Assembly: GCA_000702525.1 (NCBI GenBank)
Contig: JNIN01000001.1
Span: forward strand, 1,622,501 to 1,686,500
From: Lachnospiraceae bacterium AC2012
GTDB taxonomy: Bacteria; Bacillota; Clostridia; Lachnospirales; Lachnospiraceae
DNA length: 64,000 nt
Reading direction: 5' to 3'
Below, in pieces: positions 44,477-53,129 of the stretch. The notes beneath the pieces are model-generated. The model made no database searches. It was not told where the DNA came from and saw nothing but the letters and a program-made list of their open reading frames with translations. A program made the position numbers and the translations under genes. The stretch's first letter is position 1, and each line of letters begins with the position of its first letter.

Positions 44477-45299
44477 AAAGAAAAATAAATCAGCAATCCA
44501 AAGACGATTGATCCCAACTTATATCTTCCTGATTATCTGGTCATTTATCTCTGTATTTCCATTCTACTGGATGATTTCAGCAGCTACGAATAATACAGTG
44601 GATATTGCCAGAGGTAAGCTGACATTCGGAACGAATGCGCTGATTAATTTCCAGAATCTTCTTGCGAGAGATGATTTATGGGGAACACTTTGGAATTCCT
44701 TTAAGTATTCCATTGTACAGACGATTCTTTGCCTGTTTATCTGTTCTTTAGCTGGATATGGTTTTGAATTATATCATGATAAGGCAAAGGACCGTTTATT
44801 TGGAATCCTGTTGTTAGCAATGATGGTGCCTCAGGTTGCCACGATGATTCCTTTATTTAAATTGATTGCAAAGATGGGTGTATTAAATACCGTAACAGCA
44901 TTTATTCTGCCTGCGATTTCTACACCATTTATGATTATGATGTTCCGTCAGAATTCTAGAAACTTCCCGGTAGATATTATGGAAGCAGCGAGACTGGACG
45001 GATTAAGTGAATTTGCAATTTTCTTCAGGATGTATATGCCTGTAATGAAATCGACATATGCGGCAGCTGCAGTTATTTCCTTTATGAATGCTTGGAATGC
45101 TTACCTGTGGCCAAAAGTCGTTATGTCAGATAATAGAGCACAGACAATGCCAATGTTAATTGCAAAATTAGCAGCTGGATATACAACAGATTACGGCGTG
45201 CTTATGATGGGCGTATTATTCTGCTCCATCCCAACCATGGTTGTATTCTTCGTATTACAGAAGCAGTTTGCAGAAGGTATTACAGGTGCTGTTAAGTAG
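44469..45299 (+). CDS. Sugar ABC transporter permease (MalG/UgpE type)
   Basis: 276 residues from GTG (VTRKKNKSAIQRRL), overlapping the upstream gene by eight bases; a GTG three codons earlier also fits. First membrane helix YIFLIIWSFISVFPFYWMI; EAA loop MEAARLDGLSEFAIFFRMYM near residue 177; final helix VLMMGVLFCSIPTMVVFFVL. Together with the preceding gene it forms the transmembrane channel. No ATPase gene follows; the GH2 enzyme does. Confidence 0.92.
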   Translation: MTRKKNKSAIQRRLIPTYIFLIIWSFISVFPFYWMISAATNNTVDIARGKLTFGTNALINFQNLLARDDLWGTLWNSFKYSIVQTILCLFICSLAGYGFELYHDKAKDRLFGILLLAMMVPQVATMIPLFKLIAKMGVLNTVTAFILPAISTPFMIMMFRQNSRNFPVDIMEAARLDGLSEFAIFFRMYMPVMKSTYAAAAVISFMNAWNAYLWPKVVMSDNRAQTMPMLIAKLAAGYTTDYGVLMMGVLFCSIPTMVVFFVLQKQFAEGITGAVK

Positions 45300-45312
45300 A
45301 AAAGGAGAGAAA

Positions 45313-48300
45313 ATGAGAAAATTCGATTATTCTATTGTGCGTAATCCGGAAATATTTCAGCAAAATCGTCTAAAGGCACATTCCGATCATGAATTTTTCT
45401 CAAATGAAAGTGCAGTTGAAGAGGGAACATCCGACTTTAAATATTCTTTGAACGGTGTTTGGAAATTTGCATATGCAAGAAATTATAACGCTGCGATTAA
45501 GGATTTTTATGAGGGAGCTTATGACTGTCACGCATGGGATGAGATTCACGTACCAGCCCATATTCAGGTTGAGGGATATGATGTACCACAGTACGCAAAT
45601 ACGCAGTACCCATGGGAAGGACATGACAATCCAAGACCAGGGGAGATACCGGAATATTTCAATCCGGTAGCAAGTTATGTAAAGTATTTCGAATTGCCAG
45701 AGGAGATCGTTGGAAAACCGGTATATATCAGCTTTCAGGGTGTGGAAAGCGGTATGGCACTTTGGCTGAATGGAACATATGTAGGATATAGCGAGGATAG
45801 TTTTACACCTTCTGAATTTGAATTGACGGATTATCTGAAGGAAGGGGAAAATAAACTCGCGGTTATGGTATTTAAGTGGACGGCGGGAAGCTGGTGTGAG
45901 GACCAGGACTTCTTTCGTTTCTCTGGAATATTTCGAGATGTTTATCTCTATACGATTCCGGAAGTACATGTGCAGGACATGAAGATCCAGACATTATTGG
46001 ATGATACCTATCAAGAGGCGTCGCTGGTACTGGATCTGTCTGCTACCAAGGTAGGAAGCTATTCCATGGAACTTCGTGACGGAGAAGAGACGGTGATTCG
46101 TGGAAATGGTGAGTTAGCGGAGACAACACATATTGCGGTTCCAATTCATGGTCCGAATCTGTGGAGCGCAGAAGACCCTAATCTGTATGATTTAATCATC
46201 CAGATTTTTGATGAGAACATGGAGCTGCAGGAGATTATCAAGGAGCGTGTTGGTTTCCGTCGATTTGAACTGATCGACAATATCATGTGCCTGAATGGCA
46301 AGCGTATCGTATTCAAGGGTACGAATCGTCATGAATTTTGCTCTTCCACAGGCCGTGTTCTTCCAGATGAAGTGATTCGACAGGATCTCATCAATATGAA
46401 GCGCAATAATATCAATGCTATTCGAACCAGCCATTATCCGAATAAAACGGCTTTTTATCGTATGTGCGATGAGTATGGTTTCTATGTTATTGATGAGACA
46501 AATCTGGAGACACATGGTACCTGGGATGCGATTCTCAGTGGATTTGAAACCATGGACTTTATGCTTCCGGGAAAGAGAAAAGAATTTGAGAAATTAGTCT
46601 TAGATCGTGCGAACAGCATGTATCAGAGAGATAAGAATCATGCTTGTATCCTGATTTGGTCCTGTGGAAATGAATCCTTTGGCGGTAAGGACATCAATGA
46701 GATGTCCAAGTTCTTCCATCGGGAAGATCCGAATCGTCTGGTTCATTATGAGGGCGTATATCACGATCCTTTTGCACCATTGGATTATACGGATACAAGT
46801 GATATGGTCACGACAATGTATACGCCGGCGGCCGATATTGCGCGCTATTTGAAGGAGCACCGGGAGAAACCATTTATCGAATGTGAATATACGCATTCGA
46901 TGGGAAATTCGAATGGTGCGATGCACAAATATACCGAGCTTGCCTATGAGGAGCTATTGTATCAGGGTGGTTTTATCTGGGATTATATCGACCAGTCGAT
47001 GACGCTTCGTGACCGCTATGGAGTAGAATATCAGGGATATGGAGGCGACTTTGGAGATCGACCTTCGGATTATAGCTTTAGTGGAAATGGTATCGCATAT
47101 GGTGGAGAGAGCAGGGAATCCTCTCCGAAGATGCAGGAAGTGAAATATAATTACCAGAATATCGTTGCTAAAGTGACGGATCAGAAAGTGGTGATTGAGA
47201 ATCGGAATCTATTCTTAAATACATCGGAATTTGATTGCGTTGTTCTTCTGGAAAAGGAAGAGAAACTGATAAAGAAGGCAATCCTGGTGACAGATGTAGC
47301 ACCATTATCCGAGGGAACTTATCCGTTGCCATTCGATGTTCCATACGATAGAGGCGAATATATGGTAACCGTATCGTTCCGTTTAAAAGAGGATACACTC
47401 TGGGCAGACAGAGGCCATGAAGTGGCATATGGCCAGACAGTCGTTGGAACTTATGAAAAGAAAGCCAAGAGCACAAAGAAGGTTACTGTAGTGGAAGGAT
47501 GGCACAACATCGGTGTTAGAGGCGATGAATTCGAGGTGATTTTCTCTCGCATTCATGGCGGTTTGATTTCCTACAAATACGGTGGGATGCAGATGTTAAA
47601 GTCCATTCCGAAGCCGAATTTCTGGCGCGCAATGACAGAGAATGATATTGCAAATCTGTTGCCATTTCGAGCTGGCCAGTGGAAGCTTGCAAGTATGTGG
47701 CCAACGATTAAATATAACGACGGCTTACGAATGACAAATTATGAGATTACGAAGCAGGAAGACCATGTGGAAGTGGAATATACGTATCATCTTCCGACCA
47801 CACCGGCGAAAGACTGCAAGCTGAAATACGACGTTTACGGGGATGGAGAAGTGCAGGTTACCATGACATTGCCACCATCTGCAGATGTCGGAGAATTACC
47901 GGAATACAGCGTCGTCTTTGCGATGGACAGTGATTTCGATCACTTGAAATGGTACGGCCGCGGCGAGGCAGAGACCTATCCGGATCGTAATCATGCGAAA
48001 TTGGGTGTTTATCGAAACAAGGTTTCGGATAATATGGCGCGTTATCTCGTTCCGCAGGAATGCGGTAATAAGCAGGATGTTCGCTATGCAAGTGTTACGA
48101 ATGATCGGGGAAGAGGTCTTTTGTTTAGATGCAACCAGTTGGGATTCTCGGCGTTGCCTTATTCGGTGCATGAGCTTGATAATGCAACACATTCGGTAGA
48201 ATTACCACAGCCACATTTCACGTATATACGTGTTGGAAAGCAGATGGGAATTGCCGGAGATGACACCTGGGGAGCAAAGACACATCCGGAATATATGCTG

Positions 48301-48348
48301 GATAACAGCAAAGAGATGAAGATTTCCTTCTCGTTCCAAGGCTTATAG
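45313..48348 (+). CDS. lacZ: Beta-galactosidase, glycoside hydrolase family 2 (LacZ type)
   Basis: 1011 residues, the full LacZ five-domain length, from the ATG with AAAGGAGAG five bases upstream. N-terminal jelly roll has VPAHIQVEGYDVPQYANTQY and the SWCEDQDFFRFSGIFRDVYL segment. Catalytic TIM barrel: acid/base Glu in ILIWSCGNESFGG near 438 and nucleophile Glu in KPFIECEYTHSMGNSNG near 505. C-terminal small-chain domain (Bgal_small_N) covers about 735-1010, with FSALPYSVHELDNATHSVEL. No signal peptide, so it hydrolyses imported sugars in the cytoplasm. 13 bases after the permease gene. Confidence 0.95.
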   Translation: MRKFDYSIVRNPEIFQQNRLKAHSDHEFFSNESAVEEGTSDFKYSLNGVWKFAYARNYNAAIKDFYEGAYDCHAWDEIHVPAHIQVEGYDVPQYANTQYPWEGHDNPRPGEIPEYFNPVASYVKYFELPEEIVGKPVYISFQGVESGMALWLNGTYVGYSEDSFTPSEFELTDYLKEGENKLAVMVFKWTAGSWCEDQDFFRFSGIFRDVYLYTIPEVHVQDMKIQTLLDDTYQEASLVLDLSATKVGSYSMELRDGEETVIRGNGELAETTHIAVPIHGPNLWSAEDPNLYDLIIQIFDENMELQEIIKERVGFRRFELIDNIMCLNGKRIVFKGTNRHEFCSSTGRVLPDEVIRQDLINMKRNNINAIRTSHYPNKTAFYRMCDEYGFYVIDETNLETHGTWDAILSGFETMDFMLPGKRKEFEKLVLDRANSMYQRDKNHACILIWSCGNESFGGKDINEMSKFFHREDPNRLVHYEGVYHDPFAPLDYTDTSDMVTTMYTPAADIARYLKEHREKPFIECEYTHSMGNSNGAMHKYTELAYEELLYQGGFIWDYIDQSMTLRDRYGVEYQGYGGDFGDRPSDYSFSGNGIAYGGESRESSPKMQEVKYNYQNIVAKVTDQKVVIENRNLFLNTSEFDCVVLLEKEEKLIKKAILVTDVAPLSEGTYPLPFDVPYDRGEYMVTVSFRLKEDTLWADRGHEVAYGQTVVGTYEKKAKSTKKVTVVEGWHNIGVRGDEFEVIFSRIHGGLISYKYGGMQMLKSIPKPNFWRAMTENDIANLLPFRAGQWKLASMWPTIKYNDGLRMTNYEITKQEDHVEVEYTYHLPTTPAKDCKLKYDVYGDGEVQVTMTLPPSADVGELPEYSVVFAMDSDFDHLKWYGRGEAETYPDRNHAKLGVYRNKVSDNMARYLVPQECGNKQDVRYASVTNDRGRGLLFRCNQLGFSALPYSVHELDNATHSVELPQPHFTYIRVGKQMGIAGDDTWGAKTHPEYMLDNSKEMKISFSFQGL

Positions 48349-48393
48349 GATTATCATTACAGTCTTTTTAAGATGTATAAATAATAACAGGGG

Positions 48394-48431
48394 AAGCAGG
48401 GGACTTGATGAGAGCCCCCTGCTTGCTTTTT
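48394..48431 (+). terminator. Terminator after lacZ
   Basis: AAGCAGGGG / 13-base loop / CCCCTGCTT then GCTTTTTG, 45 bases after the lacZ stop. Confidence 0.8.
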
Positions 48432-48440
48432 GAGAGGTGA

Positions 48441-48489
48441 AATTGTACAATTACAGAGGGTTAGAACGTAGGAAAATCAAGGCCTACGT
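48441..48489. promoter_or_regulatory. Two inverted repeats in the leader of the DUF/galK unit
   Basis: AATTGTACAATT (48441-48452) is a perfect 12-base palindrome; ACGTAGG (48466-48472) and CCTACGT (48483-48489) form a second inverted repeat that ends 20 bases before the next start codon. Either could be an operator or leader hairpin. Confidence 0.4.
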
Positions 48490-48509
48490 GAAATTGGAGG
48501 TTATATAAT

Positions 48510-49040
48510 ATGTTTGAGAATACGTTTATTGAACAAAATGTCATTCGACAGATGTCCAGCTCAGATAAACTGCTTCGCGGTGTGAGTATGGGCTTCACTA
48601 TTCTAAACGCTGTATTGTACGCATTTACAGCATCTTTTTTGTTTTTGATTCCCTTTGTAATGTTTATCATTCTCACCTATTTTGTGTTTCAAAATAGTAA
48701 GCAGGATTATGATTATATTCTGACGGGTACCGTTTTGGATCTTGCTAGAATTAAGAATCGCAGTCGTAGAAAGGCAGTCGCTTCGATTGATCTTGGCAGT
48801 GATTTGGTAGTTCTTGCTCCATCGAGAACAGAGCCGGTGAGAGAATACGTAGGAAAGCGTATGAAAACATTGGATTTGACGAGTCATGAAGAAGGCAAGA
48901 AGTATTTTACAATGATTGCGCAGAATAGTGCCAATGGTCAGTTAATGAAGGTTCTGTTTGAACCAAATGAAGAATTACTTACGATGATGTATCGCATGCA
49001 GCCTCGTAAAGTATTTGAGACTGCAGAGCCAATAAAATAA
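48510..49040 (+). CDS. Conserved membrane protein of unknown function
   Basis: 176 residues. Two membrane helices near the N-terminus (MGFTILNAVLYAFTASFLF, about 27-45, and FLIPFVMFIILTYFVF, about 45-60), then a soluble domain of about 110 residues (YILTGTVLDLARIKNRSRRK, SIDLGSDLVVLAPSRTEPVR, QLMKVLFEPNEELLTMMYRM) that may be PH-like. It resembles uncharacterised Lachnospiraceae proteins; no function is assignable. GGAGG lies eight bases before the ATG. Nineteen bases before galK, so likely in the same transcript. Confidence 0.65.
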   Translation: MFENTFIEQNVIRQMSSSDKLLRGVSMGFTILNAVLYAFTASFLFLIPFVMFIILTYFVFQNSKQDYDYILTGTVLDLARIKNRSRRKAVASIDLGSDLVVLAPSRTEPVREYVGKRMKTLDLTSHEEGKKYFTMIAQNSANGQLMKVLFEPNEELLTMMYRMQPRKVFETAEPIK

Positions 49041-49059
49041 AGAAATAGAGGGTATAAAT

Positions 49060-50220
49060 ATGAATATTGTGGAAAAGTTTAAAGAAATTTATGGTGATTG
49101 TGAAAATGTGAGAGAATATTTCTCTCCTGGACGTGTGAATCTGATTGGAGAACACACGGATTATAATGGCGGACATGTATTTCCATGTGCACTGACAATT
49201 GGAACACATGGTGCAGCAAGAAAAAGAGATGACAAGAAGATTCATTTTTATTCTGTAAATCTTGATGAAGTAGGTGTGATTGAAGCATCTTTAGATGATC
49301 TTACAAACCATAACGAATACAGCTGGGCGAATTATCCACTTGGCGTTGTCTGGGCATTCGCAGAACGTGGATTAAAGCTGGATACTGGATTTGATATGTG
49401 TATTTATGGAACAATTCCAAATGGTTCTGGTTTATCAAGTTCCGCATCGCTCGAAGTGTTAACAGGTACGATTCTTAGAGATCTGTATGGATTTGATGAT
49501 CTTACCATGACAGATTTGGCATTGATTGGCCAGTTCTCTGAGAACAATTTTAATGGCTGTAATTGCGGTATTATGGATCAGTTTGCAGTTGCCATGGGTA
49601 AGAAGGATTGCGCAATCTTCCTTGATACAAGTGATTTATCTTATGAATATGCCAATATCAAATTACCAGATGCAAAGATTGTTATTACCAATAGTAAAGT
49701 AAAGCACAGCCTGGTTGATAGTGCATACAACGATCGTAGAAATGAATGCGCTACCGCACTTGCAGATTTACAGAAAGTCGTTGATATTAAGGCTTTAGGT
49801 GATCTTGATAACGAGACATTTGAGAAATACGCAGATGCGATCAAGGATGAGACGAATCGTTTAAGAGCACATCATGCGGTATACGAAAATCAGCGTACAA
49901 TCGAAGCAGTCAAGGCGTTGAAAGAAAATGATATTGAGACATTTGGTAAACTTATGAATGCATCTCATGTTTCTCTTCGTGATGACTATGCCGTTTCCTG
50001 CGAGGAAATCGATATTCTGGTAGAAGAAGCATGGAAGATTCCAGGTGTCATTGGTTCTCGTATCACAGGTGGTGGATTCGGTGGATGTACCGTCAGCATT
50101 GTGAAGAATGATGCTGTAGATGTATTCCAGGAAGAACTCGGTAAGGTTTACAAGGAAAAGACAGGCATCGATGCAGAATTCTATGTAGTAGAAATTGGGG
50201 ATGGCGCAAGACGTATTTAG
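49060..50220 (+). CDS. galK: Galactokinase
   Basis: 386 residues, GHMP kinase. The galactose signature is GRVNLIGEHTDYNGGHVFP near 25; the ATP loop is GTIPNGSGLSSSASLEV near 120; the third motif is TGGGFGGCTVSIV near 340. Catalytic Asp lies in GIMDQFAVAMG. Phosphorylates galactose to galactose-1-phosphate, the step after beta-galactosidase (lacZ, 700 bases upstream). galT and galE are not in the window. Confidence 0.97.
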   Translation: MNIVEKFKEIYGDCENVREYFSPGRVNLIGEHTDYNGGHVFPCALTIGTHGAARKRDDKKIHFYSVNLDEVGVIEASLDDLTNHNEYSWANYPLGVVWAFAERGLKLDTGFDMCIYGTIPNGSGLSSSASLEVLTGTILRDLYGFDDLTMTDLALIGQFSENNFNGCNCGIMDQFAVAMGKKDCAIFLDTSDLSYEYANIKLPDAKIVITNSKVKHSLVDSAYNDRRNECATALADLQKVVDIKALGDLDNETFEKYADAIKDETNRLRAHHAVYENQRTIEAVKALKENDIETFGKLMNASHVSLRDDYAVSCEEIDILVEEAWKIPGVIGSRITGGGFGGCTVSIVKNDAVDVFQEELGKVYKEKTGIDAEFYVVEIGDGARRI

Positions 50221-50244
50221 TTGGACGTAATCTTCAGAGAAAGA

Positions 50245-50273
50245 TTGCAAAAAATCTAAAAACAGATTATAAT
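50245..50273 (+). promoter_or_regulatory. Promoter of the DUF1858 gene
   Basis: TTGCAA (50245-50250), 17-base spacer, TATAAT (50268-50273), 38 bases before the ATG. Confidence 0.75.
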
Positions 50274-50310
50274 GCAAGAATCATGTATGGAAAAGGAGGA
50301 CGTAATAGTT

Positions 50311-50517
50311 ATGGCACAGATTACTGGCGAAACAATGATCGGTGAGTTATTACAGATTGATGCAAATCTGGCTCCTATCCTGATGGGAATCGGCATGCAT
50401 TGCCTTGGCTGTCCATCATCTCAGATGGAAACAGTTGCAGAAGCAGCTATGGTTCATGGCATTGATCCAGATTCCTTAGTAGATGAGATTAATTCTTATT
50501 TACAGTCACAGGGTTAA
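50311..50517 (+). CDS. DUF1858 domain protein
   Basis: 68 residues from the ATG ten bases after AAAGGAGGA. Pattern TMIGELLQIDANLAPILMGI followed by GMHCLGCPSS, the C-x2-C that marks DUF1858 and related hybrid-cluster-associated ScdA_N-like domains, and GIDPDSLVDEINSYL. Probably redox or metal related. An upstream in-frame ATG lies eight codons earlier inside the ribosome-site region. Own promoter and terminator. Confidence 0.85.
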   Translation: MAQITGETMIGELLQIDANLAPILMGIGMHCLGCPSSQMETVAEAAMVHGIDPDSLVDEINSYLQSQG

Positions 50518-50540
50518 TTTGGAATAGACAGAAAATAAGA

Positions 50541-50573
50541 AGAGGTAACAGCGATTGCTGTTACCTCTTTTTT
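50541..50573. terminator. Bidirectional terminator between DUF1858 and dnaB
   Basis: AGAGGTAACAGC / GATT / GCTGTTACCTCT then six Ts, between convergent genes. Confidence 0.9.
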
Positions 50574-50609
50574 CTATGTAACTAGGAAATGTAAAACATA
50601 GAATGATAT

Positions 50610-51953
50610 TTAATTTCTGTGTTCTCTTTCGAGATTTGCAAACATGGTGTACTGTGGTAACCATGCTAATTTTACAGTGCCGACAGGGCCGTTACGCTGC
50701 TTGGCAACGATGATTTCGGATACACCCTTTTCCGGACTGTCATGATCATAGTAATCATCACGATAGATGAACATAACCACATCGGCATCCTGCTCGATTG
50801 CTCCGGATTCTCGAAGATCGGAAAGCATCGGACGATGATCCGGTCTCTGTTCAACGGCTCGGCTAAGCTGGGAAAGCGCAATCACCGGACAGTTTAATTC
50901 TCTTGCGAGAGCTTTTAGAGATCTCGAAATCTCAGAAATTTCCTGCTGACGTGATTCGGATTTACCCGCAGCTGTCATCAACTGGAGGTAATCGATCATA
51001 ACGCAGCTTAAATCCGGATGATCCAGTTTGTATTTTCTACATTTACTACGTAGTTCGGAAATGCTAATGCCCGGTGTATCATCGATAATCAGCTTGGATT
51101 CAGCGATGTTGGAAGCACCGGCAATCAGTTCTTCCCATTCGTGATCCTGCAGGGAACCGGTACGTAGTTTCTGCGCGTCTACATGGGATTCAAGGGAGAA
51201 CAATCGGTTTACCAACTGTTCTTTTGACATTTCCAATGAGAATATTGCTGCACAGCGATGGTCGTGGAATGCGATATGCTGCGCGATATTCAATACAAAT
51301 GCGGTCTTACCCATAGAAGGACGGGCGGCAACGAGGATTAAGTCGGATGGCTGTAATCCGGCAGTTTGTGTATCGAGATCCAAAAATCCGGTAGGGACAC
51401 CCGTAACATTTCCACGCTGCTTGCTGGCTTCCTGAATCTTAGCTAAAGCGTTATATACGATTTCGGAAATTGGTGTGGATTCCGAGGACCCCTTGCTCTG
51501 TACGAGGTTGAAAATCTTCTTTTCGGTATTTTCTAAAATTGCATCTACGGAATCATTTCCAGCGAAGCAATCGGATTCGATTTCCTGGTTTGTACGGATA
51601 ATGCTTCGAAGTAAAGCCTTGTCTTTTACGATATTTGCATAGGACTTAACGTTGACAGTTACAGGAACTGCGGCAACGAGGTCCGCGAGATAATCGATGC
51701 TTGAAATCTCAGGCGATACATCCTTTTCTTTTAATTTATTCTGGATAGTAACGGGATCCACAGGGGCTCCGCTGCTATATAGTTCTACAATGGATTCAAA
51801 TAGTACGCCGTAATTCTGATGATAGAAATCATCACGGGTAAGGATATCCATGGCTGCGATGATCGCATCTTTGTCGATGATCATTGAGCCGACAACGGAC
51901 TGTTCCGCTTCCAGTGAGTTTGGCATAACGCGAATGCTGCGTTCTTCTTCCAT
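50610..51953 (-). CDS. dnaB: Replicative DNA helicase (DnaB family)
   Basis: 447 residues. N-terminal DnaB domain (MPNSLEAEQSVVGSMIIDKD, PVDPVTIQNKLKEKD) and RecA-like motor with Walker A ARPSMGKTAFVLNIA near 208, Walker B CVMIDYLQLM near 305, and the DLRESGAIEQDADVVMFIYR arginine-finger block near 380. AAAGGAG lies eight bases before the ATG. Hexameric 5'-3' helicase at the fork; called dnaC in Bacillus. Order gdpP-rplI-dnaB is as in Bacillus. The gene is read toward the origin, i.e. head-on to the fork. Confidence 0.97.
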   Translation of the reverse strand: MEEERSIRVMPNSLEAEQSVVGSMIIDKDAIIAAMDILTRDDFYHQNYGVLFESIVELYSSGAPVDPVTIQNKLKEKDVSPEISSIDYLADLVAAVPVTVNVKSYANIVKDKALLRSIIRTNQEIESDCFAGNDSVDAILENTEKKIFNLVQSKGSSESTPISEIVYNALAKIQEASKQRGNVTGVPTGFLDLDTQTAGLQPSDLILVAARPSMGKTAFVLNIAQHIAFHDHRCAAIFSLEMSKEQLVNRLFSLESHVDAQKLRTGSLQDHEWEELIAGASNIAESKLIIDDTPGISISELRSKCRKYKLDHPDLSCVMIDYLQLMTAAGKSESRQQEISEISRSLKALARELNCPVIALSQLSRAVEQRPDHRPMLSDLRESGAIEQDADVVMFIYRDDYYDHDSPEKGVSEIIVAKQRNGPVGTVKLAWLPQYTMFANLEREHRN

Positions 51954-52011
51954 GTCATAAACTCCTTTTACTATAGATTATTAAGTAGGGGGCTGCCCCC
52001 TATATGAGGGA

Positions 52012-52458
52012 TTAAGCTTCGCCTACATGTACACGAACGGTGGCAGTAACTTCCGGATGAAGTTTGATCTTAACTTCATGTACGCCAGGTGTACGGATTG
52101 GTTCCTGAAGCTGAATCTTCTTCTTGTCGACATCTTTGCTGTACTGCTTCTTGATGGAAGAGGCGATTTCCTTGGAGGAAACGGAACCGAAGGTACGGCC
52201 GCCTTCCCCTGTTTTAATGGTTGTCTCCACAAGCCATTCTTCCATTTCTTTTGCAAATGCCTGCGCTGCTGCGAGGTTCTCAGCTGCAACCTTCTCGGCA
52301 TGCTGGTTCTGTAATTTTAAGTTGTTCAGGTTTGCAGGAGTTGCTTCTACACCTAATTTCTTAGGAAGAAGCATATTTCTTGCATATCCTGTGCTGACTT
52401 CTACAATGTCACCCTTTTTACCAAGGGATTTTACGTCTGCTAATAAGATACATTTCAT
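52012..52458 (-). CDS. rplI: Large ribosomal subunit protein bL9
   Basis: 148 residues. N-terminal MKCILLADVKSLGKKGDIVE and GYARNMLLPKKLGVEATPAN are diagnostic, then the long connecting helix and the C-terminal domain (GRTFGSVSSKEIASSIKKQY). Start codon overlaps the gdpP stop (ATGA), so translation depends partly on reinitiation from the gdpP C-terminal frame. Confidence 0.97.
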   Translation of the reverse strand: MKCILLADVKSLGKKGDIVEVSTGYARNMLLPKKLGVEATPANLNNLKLQNQHAEKVAAENLAAAQAFAKEMEEWLVETTIKTGEGGRTFGSVSSKEIASSIKKQYSKDVDKKKIQLQEPIRTPGVHEVKIKLHPEVTATVRVHVGEA

Positions 52459-53129
52459 ATGCTAATTTCTCCTTCGTCAATCATCTTATCAATTACGTCC
52501 TGAATTCTATGTTTGACTTCAGGAACGGTGCTGTTTTCAATCTGTGTTCCGGCGATATGTAAGTGACCGCCGCCACCAAGACGTTCCATAATCAGCTGTA
52601 CATCGATTTCATCGATGGAACGGGAGCTGACATAGATCTTGTTATTATAGGCAGTAAGTACGAAGGAAGCTTTGATTCCAACGATATTTAATAGTTCGTT
52701 GGCTGCCTGGGCACTTACTACGGTAGGGCTCTCGAGATCGGTTGATTCACAGACAGAAATGGCAAAAACATTGCGGTAAACCTCTGCATGGCGAACGATC
52801 TCGGCACGGGCCTTGTAGGTACGCATATCTTCGCGAAGCAGCTTACGGACACGGGCCACATCGGCACCGCATCGTCTCAGATAAGCAGCAGCTTCGAAAG
52901 TACGTACACCGGTCTTGGTCATAAAGTTATTAGTATCAATCAGGATACCGGCATAAATGGTATCCGCTTCCGTTGGCTTGATCTGAATATCTTCGGAATA
53001 GTAGTGAAGCGTCTCCGCAATCATTTCACAAGTTGAAGATGCGTAAGGCTCGATATAAGAGAGAAGAGGACCTTCAATCTGTTCGGCACCTTGTCTGTGA
53101 TGGTCGAATACGACGATATTATCTGTCAT
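52455..53129 (-). CDS. gdpP: GdpP C-terminal part (DHH second half and DHHA1), separated by a stop codon
   Basis: 224 residues starting MTDNIVVFDHHRQ, which is the DHH motif of GdpP. It continues YIEPYASSTCEMIAETLHYY and LIDTNNFMTKTGVRTFEAAA, with DHHA1 LGGGGHLHIAGTQIE near 190. The start ATG directly follows the TAG that ends the upstream part, in the same frame, and no ribosome site precedes it. Without read-through this piece has no membrane anchor, and the catalytic centre is split between two chains. Alternatively it is expressed by stop-restart and reassembles. Confidence 0.85.
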   Translation of the reverse strand: MTDNIVVFDHHRQGAEQIEGPLLSYIEPYASSTCEMIAETLHYYSEDIQIKPTEADTIYAGILIDTNNFMTKTGVRTFEAAAYLRRCGADVARVRKLLREDMRTYKARAEIVRHAEVYRNVFAISVCESTDLESPTVVSAQAANELLNIVGIKASFVLTAYNNKIYVSSRSIDEIDVQLIMERLGGGGHLHIAGTQIENSTVPEVKHRIQDVIDKMIDEGEISI

